NCBI RefSeq assembly: GCF_026008515.1
Contig: NZ_BQYM01000013.1
Location: forward strand, 47,793-111,792
Direction: 5' to 3'
Origin: Hoyosella levis
GTDB lineage: Bacteria; Actinomycetota; Actinomycetes; Mycobacteriales; Mycobacteriaceae
DNA length: 64,000 nt
The position numbers and the translations under genes are program-made. Below the pieces are notes generated by a model. The model did not search any database and was not told the DNA's origin. It worked only from the letters and a program-made list of their open reading frames with translations. Position 1 is the stretch's first letter. Each line of letters opens with the position of its first letter. Of the stretch, positions 37,021 to 46,900 are shown one piece after another.

Positions 37021-37062
37021 TTCCCTGTGTCGCGAGGGGTGCAGCCGTGCCATCGGCTGGCC

Positions 37063-37068
37063 TATCCT
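37063..37068 (+). promoter_or_regulatory. Candidate -10 box, leaderless sirtuin gene
   Basis: TATCCT seven bases before GTG 37076, with no ribosome-binding site between. Confidence 0.4.
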
Positions 37069-37075
37069 GGGCGGG

Positions 37076-37939
37076 GTGAGAAGCCCGATGCCACCCGAGC
37101 TCCTGGCGCGAGCCATCGAGCACGAAGGCCTTGCCCGTGCGATCGAGATCCTCGCGGGCGGCAATGCGGTCGCGCTGACCGGGGCGGGGTTGTCCACCGA
37201 CTCCGGGATCCCCGACTATCGCAGCCCGTCGGCGCCCCGGCGCACCCCCATGACGATCTCGCAGTTCCTCGGCAGCCGGGAGGCCCGCCAGCAATACTGG
37301 GCCCGCAACCATATCGGTTGGCGATTCATCGAATCACGCTCGCCCAACCCCGGACATCAAGCGCTTGCCACTCTGGAGGATGCCGGTGTCATCCGCTCGG
37401 TGATCACCCAGAACGTGGACTTGCTGCACACCCGGGCCGGGCACCGCGACGTGATCAACCTGCATGGCACGTACCGCACCGTGGTTTGCCTCGACTGCGG
37501 CGGCCGCACCAACCGGGCCATGCTCGCGCAGCTTCTCGAGCGGCTCAACCCCGAGTTCGCGAGGGCAGCGACCATCGACGGCCTCGAGATCGCTCCCGAC
37601 GCCGATGCCCTGGTCCGGGACGTGGCAACGTTCCGCATGGTTGATTGCGCTCATTGCGGAGGCATCCTCAAGCCGGATATCGTCTTCTTCGGCGAGTCCG
37701 TCCCGCGCCCCACTGTCGAGCGCTGCTACGCCGAGGTCGACGCGGCCGATGCCTTGCTTGTCGCGGGCTCGTCGCTGACCGTCATGTCGGGACTGCGGTT
37801 CGTGCGCCGCGCGGCCCGGCGTGGCATCCCCATCATCATCGTCAATCGTGGCGGCACTAGGGGCGATGAGCTCGCGAGCGCTCGAATCGACGGGGGCTGC
37901 TCGGAAACACTGGGCGCCCTCGCAGAGGTTCTGCTCTAG
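37076..37939 (+). CDS. NAD-dependent protein deacylase (sirtuin)
   Basis: 287-aa Sir2 protein. NAD site ALTGAGLSTDSGIPDYR (about 34-50), TQNVDLLHTRAG with the catalytic His in NLHGTYRTVVC, and two zinc CxxC pairs (CLDCGG, CAHCGG). GSSLTVMSGLRFVRRA and IIIVNRGGT complete the Rossmann fold. The arrangement resembles the class II (SIRT4-like) group, which can be deacylase, lipoamidase or ADP-ribosyltransferase. GTG 37076; ATG 37088 is an alternative. It stands between the ectoine and arsenic genes without an obvious link. Confidence 0.92.
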   Translation: MRSPMPPELLARAIEHEGLARAIEILAGGNAVALTGAGLSTDSGIPDYRSPSAPRRTPMTISQFLGSREARQQYWARNHIGWRFIESRSPNPGHQALATLEDAGVIRSVITQNVDLLHTRAGHRDVINLHGTYRTVVCLDCGGRTNRAMLAQLLERLNPEFARAATIDGLEIAPDADALVRDVATFRMVDCAHCGGILKPDIVFFGESVPRPTVERCYAEVDAADALLVAGSSLTVMSGLRFVRRAARRGIPIIIVNRGGTRGDELASARIDGGCSETLGALAEVLL

Positions 37940-37984
37940 AGGTCTTGCTCCAGAGGTGGTGGCTGCCACCCCGGATTGCCGGCT

Positions 37985-38004
37985 ATATCGACTTCTGTCA
38001 ATAT
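37985..38004. promoter_or_regulatory. ArsR operator candidate
   Basis: ATATCGAC (37985-37992) TTCT GTCAATAT (37997-38004): an 8-bp inverted repeat with one mismatch just before arsR. Such AT-rich dyads are typical ArsR/SmtB sites. It overlaps possible -10 boxes (CTATAT, TATAGA), so binding would block arsR transcription. Confidence 0.6.
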
Positions 38005-38010
38005 AGATGC

Positions 38011-38337
38011 ATGTCGAACCAGACCGAGGATCTCGCTAGTTTGCTCAAAGCGCTCGGCGACCCCATCCGGCTCCAGATCGCCACCACCCTGGCAACGAGC
38101 CCGGGCAGCGTGTGTGTCTGCGACATCACGAGCTTGTTCACCGTCTCGCAGCCCACTGTCTCCCACCACCTCAAGGTGCTGCGCGAGGCGGGCATGGTCA
38201 CCGCGGAACGGCACGGGACGTGGATGCACTACACCCTCACGCCCCGCGCCAAGGAGATCATCACGGCGATCCTCGCCGCCAGCAATGTGCGCCCAGCTGG
38301 CTCGCTGCCCCTCGCGCCCACCACCGACCGCTGCTAG
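38011..38337 (+). CDS. arsR: ArsR family arsenic-responsive repressor
   Basis: 108-aa winged-helix repressor. SLLKALGDPIRLQIATTLAT leads into a CVCDI segment carrying the Cys-x-Cys As(III)/Sb(III) site at the DNA-recognition domain, as in E. coli ArsR. TVSQPTVSHHLKVLREAGMV is the recognition helix region. Another Cys is the last residue. ATG 38011 has no Shine-Dalgarno sequence. It presumably autoregulates arsR-acr3-arsC through the dyad immediately upstream, releasing on arsenite. Confidence 0.93.
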   Translation: MSNQTEDLASLLKALGDPIRLQIATTLATSPGSVCVCDITSLFTVSQPTVSHHLKVLREAGMVTAERHGTWMHYTLTPRAKEIITAILAASNVRPAGSLPLAPTTDRC

Positions 38338-38371
38338 CCCCGCCCGCACGGCACTGGAGAAGGACCCCACT

Positions 38372-39463
38372 GTGACCGCTCCCCCGAGCACCGGAACCCA
38401 CGTCGTCGACAAGCTCTCCACCCTCGACCGCTACCTGCCCGTCTGGATCGGCGCCGCGATGATCCTCGGCCTGCTCCTCGGCCGCTTCGTCCCCGGCATC
38501 GACACCGCCATCGACAGCATCACCGTCGACGGCATCTCGCTGCCCATCGCGCTCGGCCTGCTCATCATGATGTACCCAGTTCTCGCGAAGGTGCGGTACG
38601 ACCGCCTCGATACCGTCACCGGTGACCGCCGGCTGCTCGCCAGCTCGATCATCCTCAATTGGGTCGTCGGCCCGGCCGTGATGTTCGCGCTGGCCTGGAT
38701 GCTCCTGCCAGACCTGCCCGAGTACCGCACCGGCCTCATCATCGTCGGGCTGGCCCGCTGCATCGCCATGGTCATCATCTGGAACGACCTGGCCTGCGGC
38801 GATCGCGAGGCAGCGGCGGTGCTCGTGGCACTGAACTCGGTGTTCCAGATCGTCATGTTTGCCGTGCTCGGCTGGTTCTATCTCGACCTGCTGCCCGGCT
38901 GGCTGGGGCTCGACCAGGCCACCATCGACGCCTCCCCCTGGGACATCGCCCGCTCCGTGCTGATCTTCCTGGGCATCCCGCTGATCGCGGGCTATCTCAC
39001 GCGCAGGCTCGGCGAGCGCGCCCGCGGCCGCGAGTGGTACGAGGCGTCATTCCTGCCCCGCATCGGCCCCTGGGCGCTCTACGGCCTGCTGTTCACCATC
39101 GTGATGCTGTTCGCGCTGCAGGGCGAGCAGATCGCCGCCAACCCGCTCGACGTCGTGCGCATCGCGCTGCCGCTGCTGCTGTACTTCGCGGTCATGTGGG
39201 GCAGCGGCTACCTCGCCGGCATCATGCTGGGCCTGAGCTACGAGCGGACCACGACGCTCGCGTTCACCGCGGCGGGCAACAACTTCGAGCTCGCCATCGC
39301 CGTCGCCATCGCCACCTTCGGCGTGACCTCCGGGCAGGCCCTCGCAGGCGTCGTCGGCCCGCTCATCGAGGTGCCCGTCCTCGTGGGCCTCGTCTATGTG
39401 TCGCTGTGGCTGCGCCGACGCTTCTGGAGCAACACCGCCAACCAGCAGAGGACAACCGCATGA
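38372..39463 (+). CDS. acr3: Arsenite efflux permease Acr3
   Basis: 363-aa Acr3-type As(III)/H+ antiporter with about ten membrane helices. Diagnostic sequences: MMYPVLAKVRYDRL, the conserved Cys region GLARCIAMVIIWNDLACGDR, and FTAAGNNFELAIAVAIATFG. GTG 38372 has GGAGAAGGA upstream, 34 bp after arsR. Its TGA overlaps the arsC ATG (ATGA), so arsenate reduction and arsenite export are co-translated. Confidence 0.96.
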   Translation: MTAPPSTGTHVVDKLSTLDRYLPVWIGAAMILGLLLGRFVPGIDTAIDSITVDGISLPIALGLLIMMYPVLAKVRYDRLDTVTGDRRLLASSIILNWVVGPAVMFALAWMLLPDLPEYRTGLIIVGLARCIAMVIIWNDLACGDREAAAVLVALNSVFQIVMFAVLGWFYLDLLPGWLGLDQATIDASPWDIARSVLIFLGIPLIAGYLTRRLGERARGREWYEASFLPRIGPWALYGLLFTIVMLFALQGEQIAANPLDVVRIALPLLLYFAVMWGSGYLAGIMLGLSYERTTTLAFTAAGNNFELAIAVAIATFGVTSGQALAGVVGPLIEVPVLVGLVYVSLWLRRRFWSNTANQQRTTA

Positions 39464-39978
39464 GCGACCGCCCCAGTGTCCTGTTCGTCTGCGTCCACAA
39501 CGCCGGGCGCTCCCAGATGGCCGCCGCCTACCTCGACCACCTAGCGGCCGGGCGAATCGAGGTCCGGTCCGCCGGCAGCGCCCCCGCCGAGACGATCAAT
39601 CCGGCCGCCGTGGCCGCGATGGCCGAGGAAGGCATCGACATGAACGGTGCACGGCCCAAGATCCTCACCGTCGATTCTGTGCAGGATTCCGATGTGATCA
39701 TCACGATGGGGTGCGGCGACGCGTGCCCGGTGTTCCCCGGCAAGTCCTACCGCGACTGGGTGCTCGAGGATCCCGCCGGGCAAGGCATCGATGCGGTGCG
39801 CCCGATCCGGGACGAGATCCGTCGCCGTGTCGAGGAGCTCCTCGCCGAGATCGGCGCCTCGTTGGACGGGGAGCAGCCCAAGCCGATCGACCGGGCATTG
39901 CTCGACGGCGCCGATGCCGTCGTGATACTCGGCCCCGAGGCGGTCATCGACAATCCGCCAGCAACGGTGGAGCGGTAG
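39460..39978 (+). CDS. arsC: Arsenate reductase (LMW-phosphatase type) with interrupted C-terminal half-domain
   Basis: 172-aa ArsC of the low-molecular-weight phosphatase fold. P-loop CVHNAGRS (about 11-18) holds the nucleophilic Cys and Arg; TMGCGDACPVFPG has the resolving cysteines; the core ends near residue 130 (RVEELLAEIG). Actinobacterial relatives couple to mycothiol or thioredoxin. After that, residues about 137-172 (PKPIDRALLDGADAVVILGP onward) repeat the pattern of the second half of the same fold (compare PKILTVDSVQDSDVIITMG), stopping at TAG 39976 where Trp would be expected ([12 protein letters not shown]). The catalytic domain is complete, so the protein should work. Confidence 0.92.
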   Translation: MSDRPSVLFVCVHNAGRSQMAAAYLDHLAAGRIEVRSAGSAPAETINPAAVAAMAEEGIDMNGARPKILTVDSVQDSDVIITMGCGDACPVFPGKSYRDWVLEDPAGQGIDAVRPIRDEIRRRVEELLAEIGASLDGEQPKPIDRALLDGADAVVILGPEAVIDNPPATVER

Positions 39979-40104
39979 ATCATCGACGAGCCATCCGAGC
40001 GTGGAATCACCGGGATGGAGCGCATGCGGCTCGTGCGCGACGATATCGACGCGCGGGTGCGCGAGCTTGCCGCACGCCTCGGCGTAGCGCTAGGCGACGC
40101 GTAG
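39979..40104 (+). pseudogene. In-frame remnant: end of a second ArsC-like half-domain
   Basis: Directly after the arsC TAG the frame stays open for 41 codons to TAG at 40102. It reads [20 protein letters not shown] then [15 protein letters not shown], which parallels the first domain's DPAGQGIDAVRPIRDEIRRR and RVEELLAEIG. So a TGG-to-TAG change probably truncated a longer arsC, itself formed by fusion with the 3' half of a tandem paralogue. Readthrough or sequencing error are alternatives. No independent start or ribosome-binding site was seen. Confidence 0.7.
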
Positions 40105-40125
40105 CGGGCCTAGCGGCGTAGATGG

Positions 40126-41223
40126 TCAGTGGGCGACGAGATCGTCGGCATGGATGACGGGGCGCCGCAGCTCCGGGGATAGGTCGATGCTCGACCGGCC
40201 GAGCATGCCCGCTAGCTCGGCCGCATCGTAGGCCACCACACCGCGGGCGATGCGGCTCCCGTCTGGGGCGCAGATGTCTACCACGTCACCGCCGTAGAAT
40301 CGGCCCTCGACAGCGGTGATGCCTGCGGCCAGGAGCGACCGGCGATTCCCGATCACGGCCTTTACCGCGCCGTCGTCGAGATGAAGCGAGCCATTGGTAT
40401 CAGCGGCATGCCGCACCCAGAACTTGCGCGCCGACATTCGCTCCGGCCGAGCGACGAAGGCCGTGCCGATCTCAGCGGCGGAGAGCGCCTCGGAGGCCTC
40501 CGTTGCGGCGGCAAGCAGTACGGGGATCCCGGAGTCCGCGGCGAGGCGTGCCGCCGAGAGCTTCGACGCCATCCCGCCCGTGCCGAGCGCCCCGCCACTG
40601 CCAGCGATCACACCATCGAGATCCGCTGGCCCATCCACCTGGGAAATGAGCCGCGCTCCCCCTTTGCGGGGGTCACCGTCGTAGAGCCCGTCGACGTCGG
40701 AGAGCAGGACGAGGGCGTCCGCGCCGACGAGGTGCGCGACCAGTGCAGCGAGCCGATCATTGTCACCGAAGCGCAGCTCGGTCGTGGCGACAGTGTCGTT
40801 CTCATTGACCACGGGCACGGCATGCAGCGCGCGCAGCCGATCAAGGGTGCGCTGCGCGTTGCGATGCTGGGCTCGCCGGGCGATATCGTCGGCGGTCAGC
40901 AGGACCTGGCCGACCGTGCGCCCATAGCGGGCGAACGAGGCACCCCATGCCTGGACGAGCGCGAGCTGCCCGACGCTTGCCGCGGCCTGCTTGGTGGCGA
41001 GATCCTGGGGGCGCTTGCGCAGCCCGAGCGGGGCGATGCCTGCCCCCACCGCGCCAGAGGACACGACCACAAGATCAGAGCCGGCTTGCATGCGGGCCTC
41101 GAACGCGTCGACCAGTGCATCGATGCGCTCGGTGACCAGTCCGCCCTCGACAGTGGTGATCGCCGAGGATCCCACCTTGACCACCACGCTGCGAGCCCCA
41201 GCGATAGTGGCGCGGATGCTCAC
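40126..41223 (-). CDS. proB: Glutamate 5-kinase
   Basis: 365-aa ProB, first step of proline synthesis (ATP-dependent gamma-phosphorylation of glutamate, proline-inhibited). Amino-acid-kinase domain: [54 protein letters not shown] and [15 protein letters not shown]-terminal PUA domain follows from about residue 280 ([18 protein letters not shown]). The GTG start overlaps the obgE stop (GTGA), so obgE and proB are co-translated. Confidence 0.96.
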   Translation of the reverse strand: MSIRATIAGARSVVVKVGSSAITTVEGGLVTERIDALVDAFEARMQAGSDLVVVSSGAVGAGIAPLGLRKRPQDLATKQAAASVGQLALVQAWGASFARYGRTVGQVLLTADDIARRAQHRNAQRTLDRLRALHAVPVVNENDTVATTELRFGDNDRLAALVAHLVGADALVLLSDVDGLYDGDPRKGGARLISQVDGPADLDGVIAGSGGALGTGGMASKLSAARLAADSGIPVLLAAATEASEALSAAEIGTAFVARPERMSARKFWVRHAADTNGSLHLDDGAVKAVIGNRRSLLAAGITAVEGRFYGGDVVDICAPDGSRIARGVVAYDAAELAGMLGRSSIDLSPELRRPVIHADDLVAH

Positions 41224-42683
41224 TGCTCGAGCTCGCTCTCGTTGTCCTCCAGTCCCCGACGAATACGGCTCGCTAGCTTGCGCTCCTTCGCGCCGACGCG
41301 ATCAGTCTGCTCGAGGCGCGCATCCGTGCCGCGACCGGTGGGGACGACATCCGCCCCGGCCGGGGTCTGGGGATCGAACTCGAAGGAGACATCGCCGACC
41401 GTGACCGAAGCGCCGGGCTCCGCTCCGAGCCGGAGCAACTCGTCCTCCACGCCCAGCTTGTGCAGCCGGTCCGCGAGGAAGCCGACAGCCTCGTCGTTGT
41501 CGAACTGGGTCTGCTTGATCCACCGCTCCGGCTTCGCGCCGCGCACGATGAAGCCGCCTGGTTCCGAGGGATCGCGCGTGACGGTGAACGTCTCCTCGGC
41601 GAACTGAACGGGCCGGATGATCTGCCTGCGCTCGGTTGCCTTCGGATGGGCCGCACGGTACTCGGTGACGATCCGGGCGAGCGCGAACGACAGCTCGCGC
41701 AGGCCAGTGCGCGCCACCGCCGAGATGATGTGCACGGGCCAGCCGCGCTCCTCGAGCTCGGCCTGCACGAACTCCGCGAGCTCCGCGGCCTCGGGCACAT
41801 CGGCCTTGTTGAGGACCACGATGCGCGGACGATCGCGGAGGTCGCCGAGGCTAGCGTCACCCTCCAGGGACGGCGTGTACGCTGCCAGCTCGGCCTCGAG
41901 GGCATCGATGTCGGAGATCGGATCGCGCCCTGGGTCCAGCGTGGCGCAATCGACGACATGGGCGAGCACCGCGCACCGCTCGATGTGGCGCAGGAAGTCC
42001 AGTCCCAAGCCCTTGCCCTCGCTCGCGCCGGGGATCAGGCCCGGCACATCAGCGATGGTGTAGGTGACGTCGCCCGCTTCGACCACGCCCAGGTTCGGTC
42101 GCAACGTGGTGAAGGGGTAATCGGCGATCTTCGGCTTCGCGGCCGACAGCACCGAGATGAGCGACGACTTCCCCGCGGAGGGGAAGCCAACAAGCCCGAC
42201 ATCGGCCACCGATTTCAGCTCCAGGACGACCTCGGCATGCTCGCCGTCCTCGCCGAGCAGCGCGAACCCCGGGGCGCGGCGGGCCCGCGACACCAGCGCG
42301 GCGTTGCCGAGACCGCCACGACCACCGCGCGCGATGACAAGCTCGGTGCCCGCGCCAACCATGTCCGCGAGGAACTCGCCGTCCTTGTCGAGGACAACGG
42401 TGCCCTCGGGGACGTGCAGGATCAGGTCGTCGCCCTCTGCACCGTTTCGGTGGCTGCCCATGCCGGACTTGCCGTTGGTGGCCTTCGCGTGGGGCCGGAA
42501 GTGGAAGTCAAGGAGCGTGTGCACGTTGGGGTCGACGACGAGGATGACGCTGCCGCCGCGGCCGCCGTTGCCGCCGTCGGGCCCGCCGAGGGGCTTGAAC
42601 TTCTCACGGTGCACGGAGGCACAGCCGTGCCCGCCGTTGCCTGCCTGGGTGTGCAGAACGACGCGGTCGATGAAACGTGCCAC
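41220..42683 (-). CDS. obgE: GTPase ObgE/CgtA
   Basis: 487-aa Obg GTPase involved in 50S maturation and stress response. The N-terminal glycine-rich Obg domain ([18 protein letters not shown]) spans about 1-158. The G domain holds G1 [10 protein letters not shown], switch [14 protein letters not shown]3 [10 protein letters not shown] and G4 NKAD. A C-terminal OCT domain (about 345-430) and a charged actinobacterial tail follow. GTG 42683 with GGAGGAGG upstream. A terminator separates it from rpmA. Confidence 0.97.
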   Translation of the reverse strand: MARFIDRVVLHTQAGNGGHGCASVHREKFKPLGGPDGGNGGRGGSVILVVDPNVHTLLDFHFRPHAKATNGKSGMGSHRNGAEGDDLILHVPEGTVVLDKDGEFLADMVGAGTELVIARGGRGGLGNAALVSRARRAPGFALLGEDGEHAEVVLELKSVADVGLVGFPSAGKSSLISVLSAAKPKIADYPFTTLRPNLGVVEAGDVTYTIADVPGLIPGASEGKGLGLDFLRHIERCAVLAHVVDCATLDPGRDPISDIDALEAELAAYTPSLEGDASLGDLRDRPRIVVLNKADVPEAAELAEFVQAELEERGWPVHIISAVARTGLRELSFALARIVTEYRAAHPKATERRQIIRPVQFAEETFTVTRDPSEPGGFIVRGAKPERWIKQTQFDNDEAVGFLADRLHKLGVEDELLRLGAEPGASVTVGDVSFEFDPQTPAGADVVPTGRGTDARLEQTDRVGAKERKLASRIRRGLEDNESELEQ

Positions 42684-42837
42684 GAGTGGATCCTCCTCCC
42701 ACCGGGATCACCGGTGGTACTGGTCCGCGCGGCGGTGCCGCGCCTGGTGCCCCTGAGCTCTGGGGCCGATTGGTGCTGGGTGTGAATGGGCGTCCTGGGC
42801 GGCTGCTTGGGCTCAGCGGCCAGGGCGGCAATGCAAA

Positions 42838-42878
42838 CAGGGGCGGGCTTTCGGGCGTGCTGCCCGGGCCCGCCCCTG
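42838..42878 (-). terminator. rplU-rpmA terminator
   Basis: Perfect 11-bp stem (CAGGGGCGGGC, 42838-42848, with 42868-42878). Read on the minus strand it is followed by TTTGC. It lies 50 bp after rpmA and separates it from obgE. Confidence 0.7.
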
Positions 42879-42929
42879 CGAGAGCGTGAACGCTGCGTTG
42901 AACGCGTGTCCCTGCGAGGTGCTTTTGTG

Positions 42930-43193
42930 CTACGCCGAAACTTCGACGGGGATGACGTTGATGGTCTTGCGGCCACGCTTGCGGCCGAACTCCACAACTC
43001 CACCGTCGAGGGCGAAGAGGGTGTCGTCGCCGCCACGGCCGACGCCGACGCCGGGGTGGAAGTGCGTGCCACGCTGGCGAATGAGGATCTCGCCACCGTT
43101 TACGAGCTGGCCGCCGTAGCGCTTGACGCCGAGCCGCTTGGAGTTCGAGTCGCGCCCGTTGCGCGAGCTGGAAGCACCCTTCTTATGTGCCAT
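42930..43193 (-). CDS. rpmA: 50S ribosomal protein L27
   Basis: 87-aa L27, whose N-terminus reaches the peptidyl-transferase centre. Begins [20 protein letters not shown] and continues [20 protein letters not shown]; no N-terminal cleavage extension of the Firmicute type. An AAGGAGG site precedes the ATG. It lies downstream of rplU in the usual order. Confidence 0.98.
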   Translation of the reverse strand: MAHKKGASSSRNGRDSNSKRLGVKRYGGQLVNGGEILIRQRGTHFHPGVGVGRGGDDTLFALDGGVVEFGRKRGRKTINVIPVEVSA

Positions 43194-43240
43194 TGCTGGT
43201 CCTCCTTGAAGGCCTGAAGTACTGAGATCGAGACAGTGAC

Positions 43241-43549
43241 TTACGCGTTGATGCCGGTGACCTTCAGGACGGTCAGCTTCTGCCGGTGACCCTGACGCTT
43301 GTGGTAGCCGGTCTTGTTCTTGAACTTGTGGATGCGGATCTTCGGGCCCTTGGTCTGCTCGACGACCTCACCGGTGACCGATGCCTTGGCCAGAGCGGTG
43401 GAATCGGAGGTGACTTCTGCGCCATTAACGACGAGGGCGACAGGAAGCTCAACCGCAGTGCCCGGAGCACCCTCGATCTTCTCGACCTTCACGAGGTCAC
43501 CAACAGCAACCTTGTACTGCTTGCCGCCGGACTTGACGATCGCGTACAT
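43241..43549 (-). CDS. rplU: 50S ribosomal protein L21
   Basis: 102-aa L21 that binds 23S rRNA. Typical [20 protein letters not shown] start and [20 protein letters not shown] end with the conserved RQGHRQ. First gene of rplU-rpmA; AAGGGG upstream of ATG. The 300-bp upstream region is non-coding and should hold its promoter. Confidence 0.98.
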   Translation of the reverse strand: MYAIVKSGGKQYKVAVGDLVKVEKIEGAPGTAVELPVALVVNGAEVTSDSTALAKASVTGEVVEQTKGPKIRIHKFKNKTGYHKRQGHRQKLTVLKVTGINA

Positions 43550-43953
43550 GGAGGGCTACCCCTTGCTTCATCAAACGTGTGTGCTCGTACCGCAGGGCGC
43601 GATACGACTGGTCCATCATGCTAGCTACCCAGTTCACCAATGCACCTGCGGCGAACACGGGGTTCACGCCGTCACCACGTCTCGCAGGCACATAGCGCGC
43701 ATGGGAGGCGGAGCTCCCATGACCACTCACTTATGCGCGATCGCAGCATGAAGGGGCATCGCCGGGCAGCGACTTTCCAAGGCTAGTGGACAGGAGGCAG
43801 CCTGGTCAAACCAGACTCCGGAGCCGCGCCGGATCAAACTGCAAACGCGATAGAAGCGGCAGTGGATCCCATGCTGCTTCTATCGCGTCTGACGGCATCT
43901 AGTGCTTGTGCCGCCCGAGGCCGTTGGCTGGCCGCCCGGCGGCGTCGAAGGAC
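43550..43953. other. Intergenic region between rplU and rne
   Basis: About 400 bp with the rne terminator hairpin (43845-43888) and the presumed rplU promoter and leader. Short frames here have no family resemblance. I could not support a specific -10/-35 pair or an L21-type autoregulatory leader. Confidence 0.5.
43845..43888 (-). terminator. rne terminator
   Basis: Perfect 13-bp stem ACGCGATAGAAGC (43845-43857) with 43876-43888, followed on the minus strand by TTTGCAGTTT. It lies 65 bp after the rne stop. Confidence 0.75.
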
Positions 43954-46900
43954 CTAGTCCGTGCTCCCAGCGGAGTCGGCCCCAGCAGATTCACCCACAT
44001 CGGTTCCACTGGAATCGCCCGCATCCACCGGCGGTCCCGAGGGCCGTCCCGCAGCACGCCGCTTGCGCCGTGGCACAGGCCGCGCAACTACCTCGGCCTC
44101 CTGAGCGGGCACGATCGTCACGGCGGGTGCAGGCTCCTCGCTAGCAGGCTCCACCGCGGATGCCGTTTCCGGCGATGCTGCAGCTGCTTGCTCCGGCGAA
44201 TCCGACCCCGAAGAGACCGGCGCCGAGGACGCTGCGCCACCCGCAGGCCGCTGGACGCGCCGCCGCCGCGGCGGACGCGCCGTTTCCGTATCCGCTCCCC
44301 CGGTGACTGCGTTCGGGGCACTAGCGGTCGCGTTGGAGCTGGCATCTGCCTGGTTCTGAGCCACTGCCTGTCCGGCCGCACTATCCGGTCCGGGGGCTGC
44401 GTCCCGTGGCTGCTCCGCAACCTGCGATTCTGCAACCTTCGCTTCTGCGCCCTTGGCTTCTGCGCCCTTGGCTTCTGCGTCCTTGGCTTCTGCGTCCTGC
44501 GCTTCCGCTACAGCCTTGGGCGCGCTGCTGGACCCACTCGACCGGCTGCGCCGGCGCGACCGGGATGGCCTGCTGGCCTGCTCCGGTGCAGCGGCCTCCG
44601 CCGAGTCCGCCTCGTTCGCCGACGAGCCCGTTGCAGCGCTGGCACTGTCCGACTGCCCCCGCGCATCGGAGCTTCCCGAGGCAGCCGCAGCAGCGGCTTC
44701 CTCCTCCTCCTGCTTTGACATCGCGAGGATCATCGGGTGCTTCGAGTGGTTCTCAGCCTGCGCCTTGAGGTCATCGGGCGACGATTGCGGCGCGTGCTGC
44801 TTGGGAGCCTCGGGAACCTCCACCTCGGGCTTGGCCGCGCGTGATCGGCGCGACCGGCGGGAACTGGTGCCGCGATCCGGATCGGACTGCGCATCGACGG
44901 GCTCGTCATGCATGACGATTCCCCGGCCGTGGCAGTGCTCGCAGTTGGTCGAGAATGCCTCGACGAGTCCGGTGCCAATGCGCTTGCGCGTCATCTGGAC
45001 AAGCCCGAGCGAGGTGACCTCTGAGACCTGGTGCCGCGTGCGGTCCCGCGCCAGTGCCTCGGTCAGGCGCCGGAGAACGAGATCGCGGTTCGATTCGAGC
45101 ACCATGTCGATGAAGTCGATCACGATCATTCCGCCAACATCGCGCAAGCGCAGTTGCCGCACGATCTCCTCTGCCGACTCGAGGTTGTTCCTCGTGACCG
45201 TCTCCTCGAGGTTGCCGCCCGATCCGGTGAACTTGCCCGTGTTGACATCGATCACGGTCATCGCCTCGGTGCGGTCGATGACCAGCGTGCCGCCGGACGG
45301 AAGCCAGACCTTGCGGTCGAGCGCCTTGGAGATCTGCTCGTCGATCCGGAACCGCTCGAACACATCCAGCTTCTCGTCGTGCTTGACCACGCGATCGAGC
45401 AGGTCGGGCGCTACCTTGCGCACGTACCCTTCCACGGTGTCCCACACCCGGTCGCCCTGCACGACAAGCTGGGCGAAGTCCTCGTTGAACATGTCGCGGA
45501 CGACCTTCACGAGAAGGTCGGGCTCCTCGTACAGCGATCGTGGCGCCTTGCCCTTGTCGGCCTTGGACTCCTCGGAGATCGATGCCCACAGCTTGCGGAG
45601 GCGATCGACATCCCGCGCGAGCTCCTCGGCCGGCACGCCCTCCGACGCCGTGCGAACGATGACGCCCGCATCGTCCGGGACGATCTCGCGGAGGATCTCC
45701 TTGAGCCTGCGCCGCTCGTTATCAGGCAGCTTGCGACTGATACCGGTGGACGAGCCGTCGGGAACGTAGACGAGGAACCGGCCAGCGAGGGAGACCTGGG
45801 TGGTCAGTCGAGCACCCTTGTGCCCGACCGGATCCTTGGAGACCTGCACGAGCACCTGGTCGCCGGGCTTCAGCGCCTGCTCGATCTTCCGGGCGCCGCC
45901 ATCGAGCCCGGCTGCATCCCAGTTGACCTCGCCGGCGTAGAGCACGCCATTGCGGCCACGGCCGATGTCCACGAATGCGGCTTCCATGCTGGGCAGGACG
46001 TTCTGGACCCGGCCGAGATAGATGTTGCCCACGATCGAGCCGGACGCGGCGCTGGTCACGAAATGCTCGACGAGCATCCCGTCCTCGAGGACGCCGATCT
46101 GGGTGGTCGTGCCGGGCTGGTTGCTGGCTCGCTTCTCGCGCACCACCATCACCCGCTCGACCGATTCGCGGCGCGCGAGGAACTCGGCCTCGGTCAGGAT
46201 CGGCGGGCGTCGGCGAACTGCCTCCCGCCCGTCGCGGCGCCGCTGGCGCTTGGCCTCGAGACGCGTCGAGCCGGTGATGCCCTGCACCTCATCCTTGCGG
46301 GACTTGCTGCGTGGCTCCCGCTCGTGCACGACGGTGTTCGGCGGATCCTCCCCCGGAGTGGCATCGCTGGCATCGTCACCGCTGCCCCGCCTCCGGCGGC
46401 GGCGACGGCGACGCCGGCTGCTCGCGGAGCCGGATCCCTCATCGCTGTCGTCGCCCGAGGACTCCTCGGCGGAATCGCTGGAACCCGACTCGTCCTTCGA
46501 CGACTCGCCCTTGCTGTCCGCACCCTTGCCCGAGTCAGCCTTGCCCGAGTCAGCCTTGCCCGAGTCGTCGCCCTGCGAGGACTGGGAGGACTCGGCCTTG
46601 CCGGGCTGGTCGTCGTCGGCTGCGCCTGCATCCTTGCTGGCAGCGCGACGGTCGGACTGCTGGCCAGTGTCCTCGCTATCGCCGTCCGATGAACCATCGT
46701 CGCCCGAGGACGTCTCGCCCTTGCCGCGGCCACGGCCACGGCGGCCACGGCGGCGGCGCCTATTGCGCTTGCCGCTGTCATCGTCGGTGCCCGATTCCGA
46801 GGTCTCCGACTCGTCCCCGTCAGCGTCGCTCGCCTGGTCGGAGTCGCTGGCCTTCTCTGGATCACTGGTCTTGCCGGAGTCGCGGCGCCGGGGCTTGTCG

